64,000 nt of DNA, from IMG/VR virus record IMGVR_UViG_3300042562_002450, positions 124,001 through 188,000 of that record; one strand, given 5' to 3'. Source of the DNA: a virus. Position numbers and translations under genes: made by a program. The notes beneath the pieces were generated by a model that saw nothing but the letters and a program-made list of their open reading frames with translations, was not told where the DNA came from and did no database searches. Below are positions 1 to 11,600 of the stretch, one piece after another. The stretch's first letter is position 1; every line of letters starts with the position of its first letter.

Positions 1-1119
1 AAACGGAAATTCCATATATGTATAGCTAACCTGACCTTGACCATTAGGTAGTAGGTTAGAGCTAACTACCCCCTCACTGTAGTTGACTGCATAATATGGT
101 CCATAAACTTCTGGATCCACTATGTCCTCTTCCTTACCAAAGACTAATGACTCTGAAAAATTAAGAGTTCCTTGTTTGATATTTTTATTTTTAATTTTAA
201 ATAATCGAGAAAGAGGAACATCTTCATCGAATATTCTAATATCTGAATCTTTTTGTTTAAATGTGAATGCTGGGAGTTCTTCTTTATATGGTCTCTTGTC
301 TGTTAGTTGGAAAAAAGAACTTTCTTTATTCACCAAGGAACAAAGTGAGCGATGCGTAAGATTTCGATCTGTAATATCAATGATAAGATCTAATTGATAA
401 TTCTCTTCATTTAAGTAATCTTTATAGAAGATAATTCTAGATGCTGTAACTTTTACTCTTGGCCTGTTTAGATTTAATGAAAACTTTGGATTAACCCTAT
501 GTGCTATCTTCTTATTTAATGTAAAGCTTTTATTTGTATTTGAAATAATAAGATACTTATCATCTTCTAATGACATAGAATAGTTAACAAAAGAATTTGG
601 AATATACTCAGCATTAATAATAAAAGTCTGACCTATTAAAAGATCATTAGGATCTATATTCAGAATCACTTCATTTGCGGTATTTGATATAATCTGGAAT
701 TTTTTATTTGAAATACTTAGAGTTAATCCAGCCAAGTAGTTGATAGGCCATGTATCATCTGTCACAATTAGTTTGTTACCTAGAAACCGCTTTTCTATTC
801 CATCAATCAATCCCTGATAACTTCTATTATCTGTTATGATATATTCTGTAAACTGAAAAGCTGAATCAGAGAGATCTCCCTCTAATATCTTTTTAAAATC
901 AATAGAAACAACTTCTTCTTGTTTTAATCCAAGCTCTCTATTTATTCCATTAATAAGACCTGTGTATGATGAATTTGCAACCTTGGTGCTTGACTCTAGT
1001 ATTCTCTTCTTGTATTCAAAGAGCTTCTCTCCAGGAATACGAGTAAGATCAAAAAGCATACCTATCTCATCGGCACTTGTTACTGTATTGAATTTTTCTG
1101 GAAAATATCTTTTTGTCAT
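1..1119 (-). CDS. Baseplate/tail-fibre region protein, 3' part outside window
   Basis: The frame is open without a stop for 373 codons from the ATG at 1119 to base 1, so the gene runs off the left edge. It begins MTKRYFPEKFNTVTSADEIG. The visible part is rich in beta-strand-like segments and has no membrane segment or catalytic motif that I recognise. It starts 2 nt after the stop of the preceding minus-strand gene and continues the baseplate operon, so a structural role at the baseplate or fibre attachment is inferred from position only. The family is not identified. Confidence 0.75.
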   Translation of the reverse strand, partial: MTKRYFPEKFNTVTSADEIGMLFDLTRIPGEKLFEYKKRILESSTKVANSSYTGLINGINRELGLKQEEVVSIDFKKILEGDLSDSAFQFTEYIITDNRSYQGLIDGIEKRFLGNKLIVTDDTWPINYLAGLTLSISNKKFQIISNTANEVILNIDPNDLLIGQTFIINAEYIPNSFVNYSMSLEDDKYLIISNTNKSFTLNKKIAHRVNPKFSLNLNRPRVKVTASRIIFYKDYLNEENYQLDLIIDITDRNLTHRSLCSLVNKESSFFQLTDKRPYKEELPAFTFKQKDSDIRIFDEDVPLSRLFKIKNKNIKQGTLNFSESLVFGKEEDIVDPEVYGPYYAVNYSEGVVSSNLLPNGQGQVSYTYMEFPF

Positions 1120-1121
1120 TT

Positions 1122-3161
1122 TTAATCCACATCGATTGAGGTGTACTCTTCTGAAGAATAAATAACCTTATTTATATAGTCAATAACGATACCATCTTTG
1201 TGAAACTTAATCTTGTGAAGACTTGAAATGTCTGTGTATATTTTAAGCTCTTGGTCTGTATCTATAAAAATAGAAACTGGAACTGCATCTCCAAGGATTC
1301 TTTTTAATTTATATTTAGCTAAAGCACAGTTCTTAACTATATGAGCAAAAGAAAAATCTCTAGAGATGTCCCCACCAGAATACATTGTTTCTAGTTCGAA
1401 AAGATATTCTCCAGCCATATCTGCATTAAAGCTATTTTCTATTGGATCAATAATATAACTATCTACTTTTAGAAAAATACTAGCTATGCTTGGATCTGAT
1501 GTTATCGTTCCATCTTTTAAAATAAAGATAATACTGTTATCTGGCTTTGTTACTTTTATTCTATACTTAATGACCTTACGGCCTGGGATAGATTGGATGC
1601 ATTTAATTAAGATTTCTTTTAAACCATTCTCATCTAAAAAAGAAGCATCAGAGACAAGAGTTAATGAAAAGTCAGCAGATCCATTATTGCCAGGTATCTT
1701 TTTAAGAGTTTTAGGATATGCTTCTCTCTTGTCAAAGATATATAGGAAGTCATTTGTAACACCATATGCAAAGTTAGAATTAGAATCTGAAACAATGTCT
1801 ATCAATTCGAGAGGTGTCTCATTATCAATATCGTAAAGTCCTGATTCGGAAACGACCTCTGTTCTACCTCCAAACTTAAGGACATCAAGAGCTGACTCTC
1901 CTATTGTTCTATTTCTTTGAAGCACACTAATCTGATTCCTATTATCCAATGACCATATTGCAAGATCAGATGTTCCATCTACATTCGTTATTCTTTTTGA
2001 ATCAGTAATTAAATGCAATGGATCAGGAAAGTGCAATATCTTAAATGTTATTTCTTGTTTTTTTAAATTAAAAAACTGAATTGAAACTAACTTTTTCCAT
2101 GACTTTCGAGTATATAGATATCTTTCATTATAGATTACAATCTCTTCTTCTTCTTCTTTGTCGAATATAGAGATCCCTTTTATCTTACACTTAAGAAAAG
2201 AATATTTAGTATCTGGATCCTTATACACAGATGTATTAACACCTAGACAATAGATAACACACGTACCCTCTCTTTCAAGAGTTTTATTTAGTTGAATTTC
2301 CAGCTCACTAGCTAGTGTTTCATAGACTAATGTATTATCTGAAAGTCTTGTTTCTTCTGTGTTTATTCTTGTTGGCAACTTTTTATAATATAATGACTTT
2401 AATGTATTCTCTTCTGGTGCAAATAGATCAAATCGCGTTATCCCTTGAACCCCACTAATATCTGGCTGAACAAAAAAAGGAGAGCCATCTTGGTTAAAGA
2501 ATTTCTTAAATTCAAAGTTTTTATCAAGATCATATTTATATAATAGAGATAGCTCATTAAGATCTGCAGTCTGTATAGTTGAGTTCTTAAAAATGTTGGA
2601 AATTAAAGCTTGGCTTTTTTCCAAAGCTTCACCTAGTGGATTTAGTAATTGTTGAAAATTAGAGTACTTATCATATCTTGCTCTTGACCAGTCAGGTAGT
2701 CTGTTTGCAAGTGACTGGGTATGGCTTGAATAGAAGTAATCAGTTGGATTAGAATTTTCGAAAATTCCTTCTTCTGTTGTGAAGACAAAACTATCTGATA
2801 TCTTTTCCTCTTCTCCATTTTCATTTGTTCCCCAGGCAGTAAAGCTACAAATGTATCGAGAATTATATTCGAGAACACTAGGGAATAAATCTCTCATTCC
2901 ATATTTTAAATCTCTTTGACCATATCGGTACTCATCACCAAATTTTATTCTTCTTTTAGTATATAGACTGACTACTAATTCATGATCAGTAATCCCATGG
3001 TAGATAGAGAAAACACTAGGAACAACTTCCACATTGTTAAGCTTAAAAGATATGTTTCTAGGATCTAATTTAAAGTCTGCTTGAATACGTAACTCTAAGT
3101 CCTGATTAACAGAGACATTTGTTGAGTTCTTGCCTGGAGTAATACTAGATACTGTAATCAT
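1122..3161 (-). CDS. Baseplate-associated structural protein with Ig-like N-terminus
   Basis: 679 aa. Residues 1-110 (starting MITVSSITPGKNSTNVSVNQ) resemble bacterial Ig-like domains of the Big_5/SbsA kind, beginning with a 'SxxPgxnstnVsvn' strand pattern. A segment around residues 150-200 (SLANRLPDWSRARYDKYSN) resembles the helical start of baseplate wedge or fibre-anchoring proteins. The remainder looks beta-rich, with an acidic EEEEE run near residue 336. It lies 1 nt downstream of the gpJ-like gene, as baseplate wedge and fibre-connector genes usually do. The exact function is unknown; a baseplate rim or fibre connector is the best guess. Confidence 0.65.
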   Translation of the reverse strand: MITVSSITPGKNSTNVSVNQDLELRIQADFKLDPRNISFKLNNVEVVPSVFSIYHGITDHELVVSLYTKRRIKFGDEYRYGQRDLKYGMRDLFPSVLEYNSRYICSFTAWGTNENGEEEKISDSFVFTTEEGIFENSNPTDYFYSSHTQSLANRLPDWSRARYDKYSNFQQLLNPLGEALEKSQALISNIFKNSTIQTADLNELSLLYKYDLDKNFEFKKFFNQDGSPFFVQPDISGVQGITRFDLFAPEENTLKSLYYKKLPTRINTEETRLSDNTLVYETLASELEIQLNKTLEREGTCVIYCLGVNTSVYKDPDTKYSFLKCKIKGISIFDKEEEEEIVIYNERYLYTRKSWKKLVSIQFFNLKKQEITFKILHFPDPLHLITDSKRITNVDGTSDLAIWSLDNRNQISVLQRNRTIGESALDVLKFGGRTEVVSESGLYDIDNETPLELIDIVSDSNSNFAYGVTNDFLYIFDKREAYPKTLKKIPGNNGSADFSLTLVSDASFLDENGLKEILIKCIQSIPGRKVIKYRIKVTKPDNSIIFILKDGTITSDPSIASIFLKVDSYIIDPIENSFNADMAGEYLFELETMYSGGDISRDFSFAHIVKNCALAKYKLKRILGDAVPVSIFIDTDQELKIYTDISSLHKIKFHKDGIVIDYINKVIYSSEEYTSIDVD

Positions 3162-3162
3162 A

Positions 3163-4395
3163 TTAATTATTATCTATAATTGTAATTGGATTAGAAATTG
3201 ATGTCTCAAGAGTTACGCGTTCATAACTCTTAGGGCTATAATTTCCTATAAGACTTTTTCTCGTTAAGCTATTTGATGCTTGCGTCCTTTTGTAAAGAAA
3301 AACATTCTGGAAGTTACTTGAAGAATCAGCATCACCCATTGATTCAATTTGATCACTTGAAGATAATACAATCCTAACAATCTGATCAAGAATAATTGGT
3401 TCTGCAATTGAAAGATTATTAACATAAGAAGAAACATTATTCTTCACAATATTTCTTATATTTTCTTTTTCTTTATCTTCTAATCTACCTCTATATGTTA
3501 ATGAGAAAATAAATTCAATACCAATTAAAACTGGTGCTCGAGCTATGTTGCTCATTCCTACTGACTGCTTCTCTGCTATTACTCTTTGAGCTGTATTCAA
3601 AAGTTCATCTGATACTTCTACTGAACTAGAACTAATAAGCCAGTCACAAGTGCCAATTCCTCTAGAGTATGGAATCTGAACAATATTAGCAATACCAGGT
3701 ATAACTAAAAGAGCTAGTCTTATTGCCGTTTCATTACCAGCTTCAGATGATATTTTTTCTTTTTGAATTCTGTATCTATAATTCTCATCAGATTCTCGAT
3801 CTCTTCCATATGTGATACTATTGCTATTGCTTACAGCAAGAGAGTTCCCAAAAGAATCAGCATAGCCTTTAAAGTTATGATAAATTAATGTATTAGATCC
3901 TGCATTTGCATTAGATCCAGAAGTAATAGCGTGAGCAGAGAAGAAAACTCTATCCTCATTTGCTTTTAGTATTATATCTTCTTTATTTCTATAAAGAATA
4001 TCTTCAGAAGAAAACAATGAACTATTTGATATTTGGACAGTACCTGCTTTAATTAGTATGTCTTCTTCATTATTGATATTTCCAAAAGTCCCACCTATTG
4101 TATAGAATGAGAAATTTCGCTCTGAACTATAAATCTGAGATCGAACTTCCTGTAATCTTTCTAATCCAAAAACTTCTCCGATATAATCAAGAGTATTGCC
4201 CTTAGCTTCTCTTAATAAGCCAGCTCCAATATTGGAATCGAACTGAGCAGCTTGTAGTCCAATCTCTTCACTAAGAATATCAACAAGCATCCTAGCTTTA
4301 GATCCTGGAGAAAGGAACGTAATATTGCTAAAGGTATTCAGCTTCTGCAGCGCATTGCTTATGATCTCTGATGTCTTTAGGTCTAATAATTCCAT
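3163..4395 (-). CDS. Baseplate J-like protein (wedge component)
   Basis: 410 aa, close to the usual length of the Mu gp47/P2 gpJ/T4 gp6-related family that forms the wedge ring around the hub. Family-like features are the N-terminal helical 'GSKARMLVDILSEEIG' segment, the central beta region with 'AGTVQISNSS' (about residue 118), and 'ESDENYRYRIQKEKISSEAG' (about 202-221), followed by 'IPGIANIVQIPY', a segment typically seen as P-G-V/I in this family. The neighbours are a gp25/gp46-like gene upstream (1-nt gap) and a fibre/baseplate protein downstream, which is the canonical myovirus baseplate order. Confidence 0.88.
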   Translation of the reverse strand: MELLDLKTSEIISNALQKLNTFSNITFLSPGSKARMLVDILSEEIGLQAAQFDSNIGAGLLREAKGNTLDYIGEVFGLERLQEVRSQIYSSERNFSFYTIGGTFGNINNEEDILIKAGTVQISNSSLFSSEDILYRNKEDIILKANEDRVFFSAHAITSGSNANAGSNTLIYHNFKGYADSFGNSLAVSNSNSITYGRDRESDENYRYRIQKEKISSEAGNETAIRLALLVIPGIANIVQIPYSRGIGTCDWLISSSSVEVSDELLNTAQRVIAEKQSVGMSNIARAPVLIGIEFIFSLTYRGRLEDKEKENIRNIVKNNVSSYVNNLSIAEPIILDQIVRIVLSSSDQIESMGDADSSSNFQNVFLYKRTQASNSLTRKSLIGNYSPKSYERVTLETSISNPITIIDNN

Positions 4396-4396
4396 A

Positions 4397-4840
4397 CTAA
4401 GTTCTCACTATTCGAGGAGTTGCTGTTTTTAAATCAAAAACAATCCTAACACTCTCTAACCTATAGTCAATAAGTTTTCTTATATTATCGGAGAAAACAA
4501 CCTTCACAGCAACCTCATTTATATCTATTGCAATGGCTTCAACATTGAAGTCAGATGTAGATAAGAAGTCGTTAAAAGTTAATGCGTTAGATATCGATTC
4601 CTCAATACTAGAAATCAGACTATCGCTAATCATTCTTCCTTCAAAGACATGAAGATTAGCTCCTTTCTCTTCTTCAAAATACCAGTCTCCATAACTGCTT
4701 TTAATCCTTAGTTCAACTTCTTCCATAAACCCAAGTCCATGAAATTTCATTGTGTCCTTAAGATCTCCATGCTCAATTATAAAGTCTCCATGTTCCGAAA
4801 AGTTGAAATCTTTTCTTTTTACTACAATTGCTCTTATCAT
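4397..4840 (-). CDS. gp25/gpW/Mu gp46-like baseplate wedge protein
   Basis: 147 aa, a typical size for this family, which nucleates the baseplate wedge and contacts the sheath. The N-terminus has the recurrent 'DFNFSEHGDFIIEHGDL' arrangement (residues 12-28), followed by 'EEVELRIKSSYGDWYFE' (about 41-57), where family members have a conserved arginine-containing helix leading to a G-x-W/Y strand. It sits directly upstream of the gpJ-like gene, as expected. It is not expected to be a lysozyme despite the historical annotation of gp25 homologues. Confidence 0.82.
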   Translation of the reverse strand: MIRAIVVKRKDFNFSEHGDFIIEHGDLKDTMKFHGLGFMEEVELRIKSSYGDWYFEEEKGANLHVFEGRMISDSLISSIEESISNALTFNDFLSTSDFNVEAIAIDINEVAVKVVFSDNIRKLIDYRLESVRIVFDLKTATPRIVRT

Positions 4841-4849
4841 ACTAACCTT

Positions 4850-5398
4850 TTAACCTAGTGCGCCAACTAAGGTACTTATTAATGCAATATCTTTAACTAT
4901 AGGGCCAAGCATGGCTCCAACTGGTAGTGACCATTGGAATGTTGGAATTGGAGTAACCATGGTAGATGCAAAGCCTGTCATCAGTAGTGGGTTTAATGTC
5001 ATGATCCCTCCTATTCTTATCTCATGAGGTTGAGCTGAAAAGCTTGTTGGTCCTTTAACAATATTTCCAAATTCCCTTGTAGAGAAAAACCCATTAGTTT
5101 TTGATCCTCTAAGGCTAGCCTGACTGTCGTTAACTTCAATTATTGGAGCATCTGGAGCAGCAAGTGTTTTTAATACTTTTGAATTACTTTTATCGAAAGT
5201 TTTGCTCTGATCAATTTCTCCATCTAAATGCATTGGCTGGTGAAATGGCTCTCCTGTTTCGAGACTTACAATCTTAAGTCTGTGTGTACTTGGATTGTAA
5301 TCTTGGATCTTAACTAATGTTCCAGATAATTCTGACTTTTTTATATCAGAGGTTTTACTAACTAATTCATATTCAGAAAATGAAGATCCTTGTTTCAA
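4850..5398 (-). CDS. Putative tail spike/OB-fold hub protein
   Basis: 182 aa. Residues about 25-55 (SGTLVKIQDYNPSTHRLKIV) look like an OB-fold of the gpV/gp5 type: a beta-strand, 'iqdyn', then a second strand. The last 55 residues are hydrophobic and glycine/proline-rich (for example LNPLLMTGFASTMVTPIP), which could be a membrane-inserting or trimer-tip segment. It lies between the giant hub gene and the gp25-like gene, where myoviruses encode the spike. The start overlaps the previous stop by 4 nt, suggesting translational coupling. The assignment rests on position and fold impression, not on a clear family match. Confidence 0.55.
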   Translation of the reverse strand: MKQGSSFSEYELVSKTSDIKKSELSGTLVKIQDYNPSTHRLKIVSLETGEPFHQPMHLDGEIDQSKTFDKSNSKVLKTLAAPDAPIIEVNDSQASLRGSKTNGFFSTREFGNIVKGPTSFSAQPHEIRIGGIMTLNPLLMTGFASTMVTPIPTFQWSLPVGAMLGPIVKDIALISTLVGALG

Positions 5399-5622
5399 AA
5401 TAATCCTAATGACTTATTTGCCGTAATTGATGTTACTGGTCCATCTATTTTTGTTTCAGTCTCATATTGACTTATATCTAAGTCTTTCTTACCTAAAAGA
5501 TGAATGGTTCCATGCTGTGTAATATATCCTATCTCTCCAACTAAATCACCTAAAAAAGGAGATAGGAGATAGTGCCAATCTGGAGTAAAGAGCATCTCCG
5601 CTACATTATTCTTAGTTGCCAT
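5395..5622 (-). CDS. Small hub-adjacent protein, unknown
   Basis: 75 aa, starting MATKNNVAEMLFTPDWHYLL. It has no recognised domain. Its ATG shares one base with the stop of the 2059-aa hub gene, and its own stop overlaps the next ATG by 4 nt, so the three are translationally coupled. Small genes in this position often encode hub adaptor or LysM-like proteins in other myoviruses, but no such motif is visible here. Confidence 0.6.
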   Translation of the reverse strand: MATKNNVAEMLFTPDWHYLLSPFLGDLVGEIGYITQHGTIHLLGKKDLDISQYETETKIDGPVTSITANKSLGLF

Positions 5623-8600
5623 TATTTTTTTCCTTGCGCTGCTTTAAATTTTTCTTCTAATTTTTCCCATCTTTTAGGGTCATTATCCTTAAGTCCACCA
5701 CTATACGGAATCGCATAATAATTATCAACCAGAAATCTACCAAGATCAACACCATTAACTTCTACTGATCTGAATTTTACTTCTGCAACTTTTCTTCCGT
5801 AATTATCACTCTCATATCTTACTATGCTAATTTTAGTTCCTGGAGTGAGTAGCATTGAGACAGCTTCAGTTGCACGTTTCCCCATTCTATATTCTGCAGT
5901 ATTCTTATCTGCTTTTGATTCTCCAGTATCTATTCCTGAGATACGTATCGTTTCATTTCTACCAGTTATTATTGCTGGACTTGTAATTCTTCCACCTTCT
6001 GTCTCAATTGTATCTCCATCTAAAACTCTCGTAACAACTTCTTCTTCTGTATTTCCACCAACAACTGGCTCTCTAAGCCATGGATCTAAAAAGGTAGAAA
6101 CTAAGAATGCTGTAGCCCCAAGCTTATCTGCTCCTCTTGCTGCTTGCAACTCTAAATGCTCAAGTGGAGTATTTTCTTTAAATCCATTAAGAGCAGCCAT
6201 CCAAGGCTTACCATCTTTAGTTAATGGGAAGATAGAAATGGGTTGTCTATATGCCATGAAATTGATGAATCCTTCAACAGCACTATCTATTGCAGCCTCA
6301 ACAAGGAAGCCACCTGCAATTCCTCCCAGAGTACCAAGACCAAGTTTTCCTAAAACAAGACCGCCAGTTAATCCAGCCTTAAAAGTAGTCTTAGCTGCAG
6401 TCACTCCCGTTCTTATGCTATTAGTATTTTTTATAGCATTAAAAGCACTTTTCCCAGCATTGCTTGCTAGCTTTGCTTGTTGAATCGCAAGTTCAAAATT
6501 CTTAGTATTAATTGGTATAGATCCAAGATACTCTCCACCTATGTCATAGATACCTTTGATACCTTTGACTACTCCTTTGTCTATCCCTCTAGATAAAACA
6601 TATGGAGCAATAACTTTATTGCCAACTACAGAACCACCAAGATGTGATCCAAGTGTAGCACTATCTATAATAGCTTTATTGCTTAAAAGAAAGCTTTCCC
6701 CTTCTGTTTCAACTTTTTCTTTTGGTACGTCACCTAACATTAATGGATCAGGCTCTAAGTCCTGGAATCCTTGATTTTCTAGTTGTTCAATTGACCTGTC
6801 TAGATCCTCATCAATGTCAGCTCTTCTTGTTGCATCAGAAGGTAAAAACTTTTCCATATTTGAATAGAAAAGATCAGCCTCTGCCCCTAACCAGTATCTT
6901 GCTGCCTTTAAAATTGATTTTATCTGATAAGCACCAGTACTAGTATCTGGAATAGCTATAAACTTAGGAGTTATACTTGTGATCCATCCTGATGTTGGCG
7001 AAATAGTATGCATGACTCTTTGGACTCCAATTGGTCCACTTATCTTATTATGCTTGTCATCAAGGATAACAATATCATGAGGCTTAATTCCTTTTCTTCC
7101 TAGTATCGTTAACTTACCTTTATATATATTTTCAAGTTCTTTACACAGAACTGCTTTTGCATATTTCTCTGGAAGATGCAATCCAGGATGATCTTCATGT
7201 GCATTGTGAAATGTAAATGTTTTATTATTTATAAGATTACTATGCAGATCATCATCTGCTTTCATCCTATCTGTTATTTTGTAACTACTAAACCATCTGC
7301 TTCCAGTAAATTCTGTTTGTCCACTTGTACCTGGATGGTGAACCTGAACAGAGTTAGCTACCCCAATAGATGAGGCTTCTATTCTATTGGAAACAATGTC
7401 GTGATGAGAGGTAACAATATGATAAGCTCTGAAGTTCTTTTGCATTCCAAGTATTGCTATTGACTGAGCATCTGTCTTTGTTATTGTAGAGTTTTGCAAT
7501 GCTCTTTTTTCAAGTCTCTCCTTTGAGTCCACTCTTGAAGTTGGTGTTGTAGAATCACCTAATGTTTTAATATTTTCTGCATCTGAAAACTCTGCTTTTG
7601 CATCATATATTTCTCTAAGAGTTGCTCTTTCTCCTAATCCTAATTCGTTTGAAGCTTTGATCTTTAAAGCTTTCTCTAAAGCTGTTGCAGCTCCACGACA
7701 AAAATAAACACCATCTGGCTCTCCGAAATAGATAGTACTTCTATTGTCAAAAGGAACAACAGCTGTAACATATCCTGGATGTCTTAATGTCATCTCTTGT
7801 AAAACATCCCATACTGTCTGTTGAAAAATTGTGAACTGAGCAGGATTAGTCTCTTGCTTAGCAGCATCCCATACTTCACCTAGTGTACCTATGCCAAAAG
7901 CTGCTACTGCTGCTACTAATCCAAGTGGACCAAATAATCCAGCAACACCAACTAGCGGTATTAAGATACCACCAAAAAGAGAAACAGCGGAACCAGTTCT
8001 TAAGAGTGCTCCCTCGATAAATGTTCCCCATCCTTTAACTGGTCTATGCATTACTGGTGCATAGATATTATCTAATGCATTCCTTCCACCTAACAATAGT
8101 GGTAGATCTAGACCAAAGTTTCCTTTGATCTTATAATTTGTATTTCCAAAACTTTTAATCTCATCAGCTTGTGCGATAACTTTAGCTAATAAGTCATTAG
8201 TACCTGAATTCCATGAATATGTCTTTTTTTCATCTCCAACTCCAATAGTATTCTGAATAAGCTCATGACCATCTCCCATGCAATATATTTCAATAATATC
8301 ACCATTAGATATAGCTGCTATCCTTCCATTGAATTCTAATTCGAGAGCCCCTATGTCGTTTGAGTTGCCTAAAAAGGCTCTAATTTTTATTCCTTCTTTT
8401 AATCCAATATCTTCTAAATTAGTATTGTAAGTATCATGCATGGTGGTCTGCCCACTCATTGCATCACTAATAAGTCTGCCTGCTACATCCAATATATCTT
8501 CTCCATCCTTCCTGTGAAACGATGGATCCTTAGATTGCTTTGTCATTAAGGATTTATGAGTACCCAAGACTCTTATAATCATGACATCTGCTGCTTCGTA

Positions 8601-11600
8601 TTCATCTTTTATTATTCGAATATCAACGATTGAAGAGAGATCATATATATCAAGCAGGTCTCTTTGATTCTTAGCCATTGCCTCTAAACTTTTAAGATCC
8701 TCAGAAGAATAAGCTTGTGAATGAGACAGTTTTTCACTAAAGAGTTGAACTTGAAAAGCTGGATAAACCTGATCAAGTGAGTGAACAGGGGGTGTAGTCT
8801 CTGCAATTGCTTGCCTTACAGCTTGAAAGCGATAGTCCTCACTCATTAGATTATGTACTCTTGCAGATGAATCTAGATTTTCAGAATCAGTTCCAGCGTA
8901 ATTTGCAGCTGGAGCATAATCAGTTTCTCCAGCTTTAAGATCTTTAGAAAGAGTAGATCCCCGATAAGGATTTAAAGTTTCTTGTGTCTTTGCAAGGAAT
9001 GTTGGTTCAATCAATTTTTGTTTTATAGCTTTAGTGGTACTTCCATAAACACCTGCCATACTATTTATTATTGTATTTCTGTAACCATTAACTCTATAAG
9101 AGTTATTGTCTAGATAGTATGCAGGAGAGACTATCTTATCTGGGAGTAGCATATCTGGATATAGATCTTTTAGGTTTTTAGGTCTAACATCTGTATAGTT
9201 AGTGAAGAGATCTACGTAGTCAGCTACCCACTCTTCTCCTTTTTCAAGTCCTTTTATGAAATCTGAGTAGAGTGACAGGACAAAGTTATTAACCCAAGTA
9301 ACATTAAAGTGTTCACTAAATTGATCAGTAATGAAATTTTCAATCTCTTTTTTTATTGCTCTTTTTTCTTCAGTTTCTTTTATCGACAATGGGCCATAAA
9401 GAGCTCTTGTTACTTTTTTTAATTCTTTAGATTCTTTTTGAGTTAATGGGTTCTCTGTGTGTACTCTTTTAATTTTTTCGCTAAAGAAAAACTTTGACTT
9501 ATAAGCAGCATCAATTGGCTGACTATTAACCTCCGCCATCTCGTCATCACTCATTCCTCGTCGACCCATTGGCGATAACTCTGTAGATGAGAATGTTGCA
9601 TCCCCATTAAGCAGGTCGTATAAGTCTTTGTCTCCTGCCAATAATTGATTTAATGCATTTGCAAGTTTTTTTCCTGCTATTGATTCTGCACTCCACTTAT
9701 GTCTATCTAAAATGGTATCATTAACAAAACCCTGACGACCAAAAGTACAACCAGAATTAATATAAATTTTTTCTATGATTTTCTTTTGAATTTTAAAAGC
9801 ATCAGAAGATCCAGTGTCTCCTTCGTACTTAATAGGGAAACTAGCTTTGGCAAGTCGTGTCTCTTTGAAATCAATCTGAATGCTTGATGCGAAAGGTAGA
9901 TTAGGAATAGTTGAAGACTTAGTGCTTGAAACAATAACAGGAAGATATTGATCAATCTTAAATTCCTTCGGTTCACCATTCTTTTCAATATATTTATAAC
10001 TTTTCTTATCTACATTGTGTGATCTATATTTTAAAAGCTTAGCTAGTGGATGTGAGATTAGAAGATGATTCTCTTTTGAGAATTTAGAATAGGTAATCCT
10101 ATCTGCAGAAACTTTTTTAAAAATTGAAGAAAGAGTCGCAAGAGAATTCGAAGTTCCTACTGCTGTCTTATTCTGTTCTCCAGCATACTCTGCTGCTGCA
10201 AAAACTATTGCTCTAAGCTCTGATGTGTTCCCACCTAAGAACTGAACTGTTGGCATGGAATATAAGTCCATCTCGATATAGGTTGGATTGGTATTAAATG
10301 AGAAGCTAACATTCTGAAGAATTAAAGCTCCAGATGTTCCTCTTGGATTGAAATCAGCAAATGGTATTTCAAATCTTCTCCATCTATAAAAAATACCAGA
10401 AATAGGTTTCCCTAGTCTGCCTTCTTCTTCTTCTTCTGCAAGATACCATCCTTCTTCTTTTTTCTTATTAATAAAAAGAGCTGCATCAAAGCTTATACCT
10501 TTAGCATCCGTATTTAGTTGTGATCCTTTTGTATTTCTTTGAACAACAATAGTTGTTTCTTTTTCAAAAGAACCATACTCTTTATACATGAGTACCATTT
10601 TATCTTTTTCATCAAGAAGCCCAGGGTCATTAATTAAATTTCCGCCTACAGTTGTTGTTTCATTTTCGTAAAATTTCTTAAAAAGGCTAGATGGTGCTCT
10701 TTGTTTTCTTGGCTTACCATCAATCATCTCTATGAATTTAACTTCCTCAACATAAGGTGCATGGTTAAACCATGTTAGCTGAAGAGTACATCTAATAATT
10801 CCTGGGTGATCTTCTTCTGAGTATCCATTAATATTTTCAACAATTACAGCAATATTTGAGTTATCACTAGGATTATTAAAAAGTTCTTTTCTTATTTTTT
10901 CATTATCAATAATAGCAATTGGACTTTTCTTTGACTGGATTATCATTCGACTTAGTTTGTCATAACCATGAAAGCTTGTATCAATAGGAAAGTTTACGAT
11001 CATTCTTATTCGTTTTTTTCCAGACTGTGCCATTACTGGAGTTTCTTCTCTCATTAACATTATTGAATTGGCATATTCATCCATGTCTATAGAAATTGAT
11101 TCTGGCGGAATATCGAAAACAATATCATTGAATCTAAAATATCCCGAAGCAATTCGATTATTAATATCTATTGACTCACCATCATCTATGTCTCTAACTG
11201 GAGAGGCTTGAGCTAATGCTATGGCATCAGCTTCAGCTTGATTTGGATCTAAAACTAAGCCTTCCATTTGATTTGTTAACGCAGGTAGCCCTGTAGCTTT
11301 AGCTAGATTGTTAATTCTTTTCTTCCAACCATTAGAGAATACCTTATTTTCGGGTCTTCTTTTGACTATCTCTTGATAATCATTCATCTCTTTTTCTAAG
11401 AACTCAATCTGTACTTTTTTTGATTCATCTGAGGAGAGTTGATTTATTTTCTCAACCATCTCAGGAGTTACAGTTCCATTCTTTGGTAATCCGAGAATCT
11501 GCTTAAGATGACCTACTGGCCTGCTTCCTTTATTAAAAGTCTGGTCAAAAAGGGGAAGACTAACTTTAAGATTGTTAATCTCATCACCTCTTATCTTGTC

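Noticed and set aside
122-397. Plus-strand frame at the left end
   Set aside because: The minus strand is continuously open over 1-1119 with good coding character and a proper start next to the preceding gene, so the plus-strand frame is a shadow.
5824-6483. 219-codon plus-strand open frame
   Set aside because: It lies fully antisense to the 2059-aa hub gene, has no ribosome binding site, and its composition mirrors the opposite strand. The same applies to the other antisense frames within the late genes.
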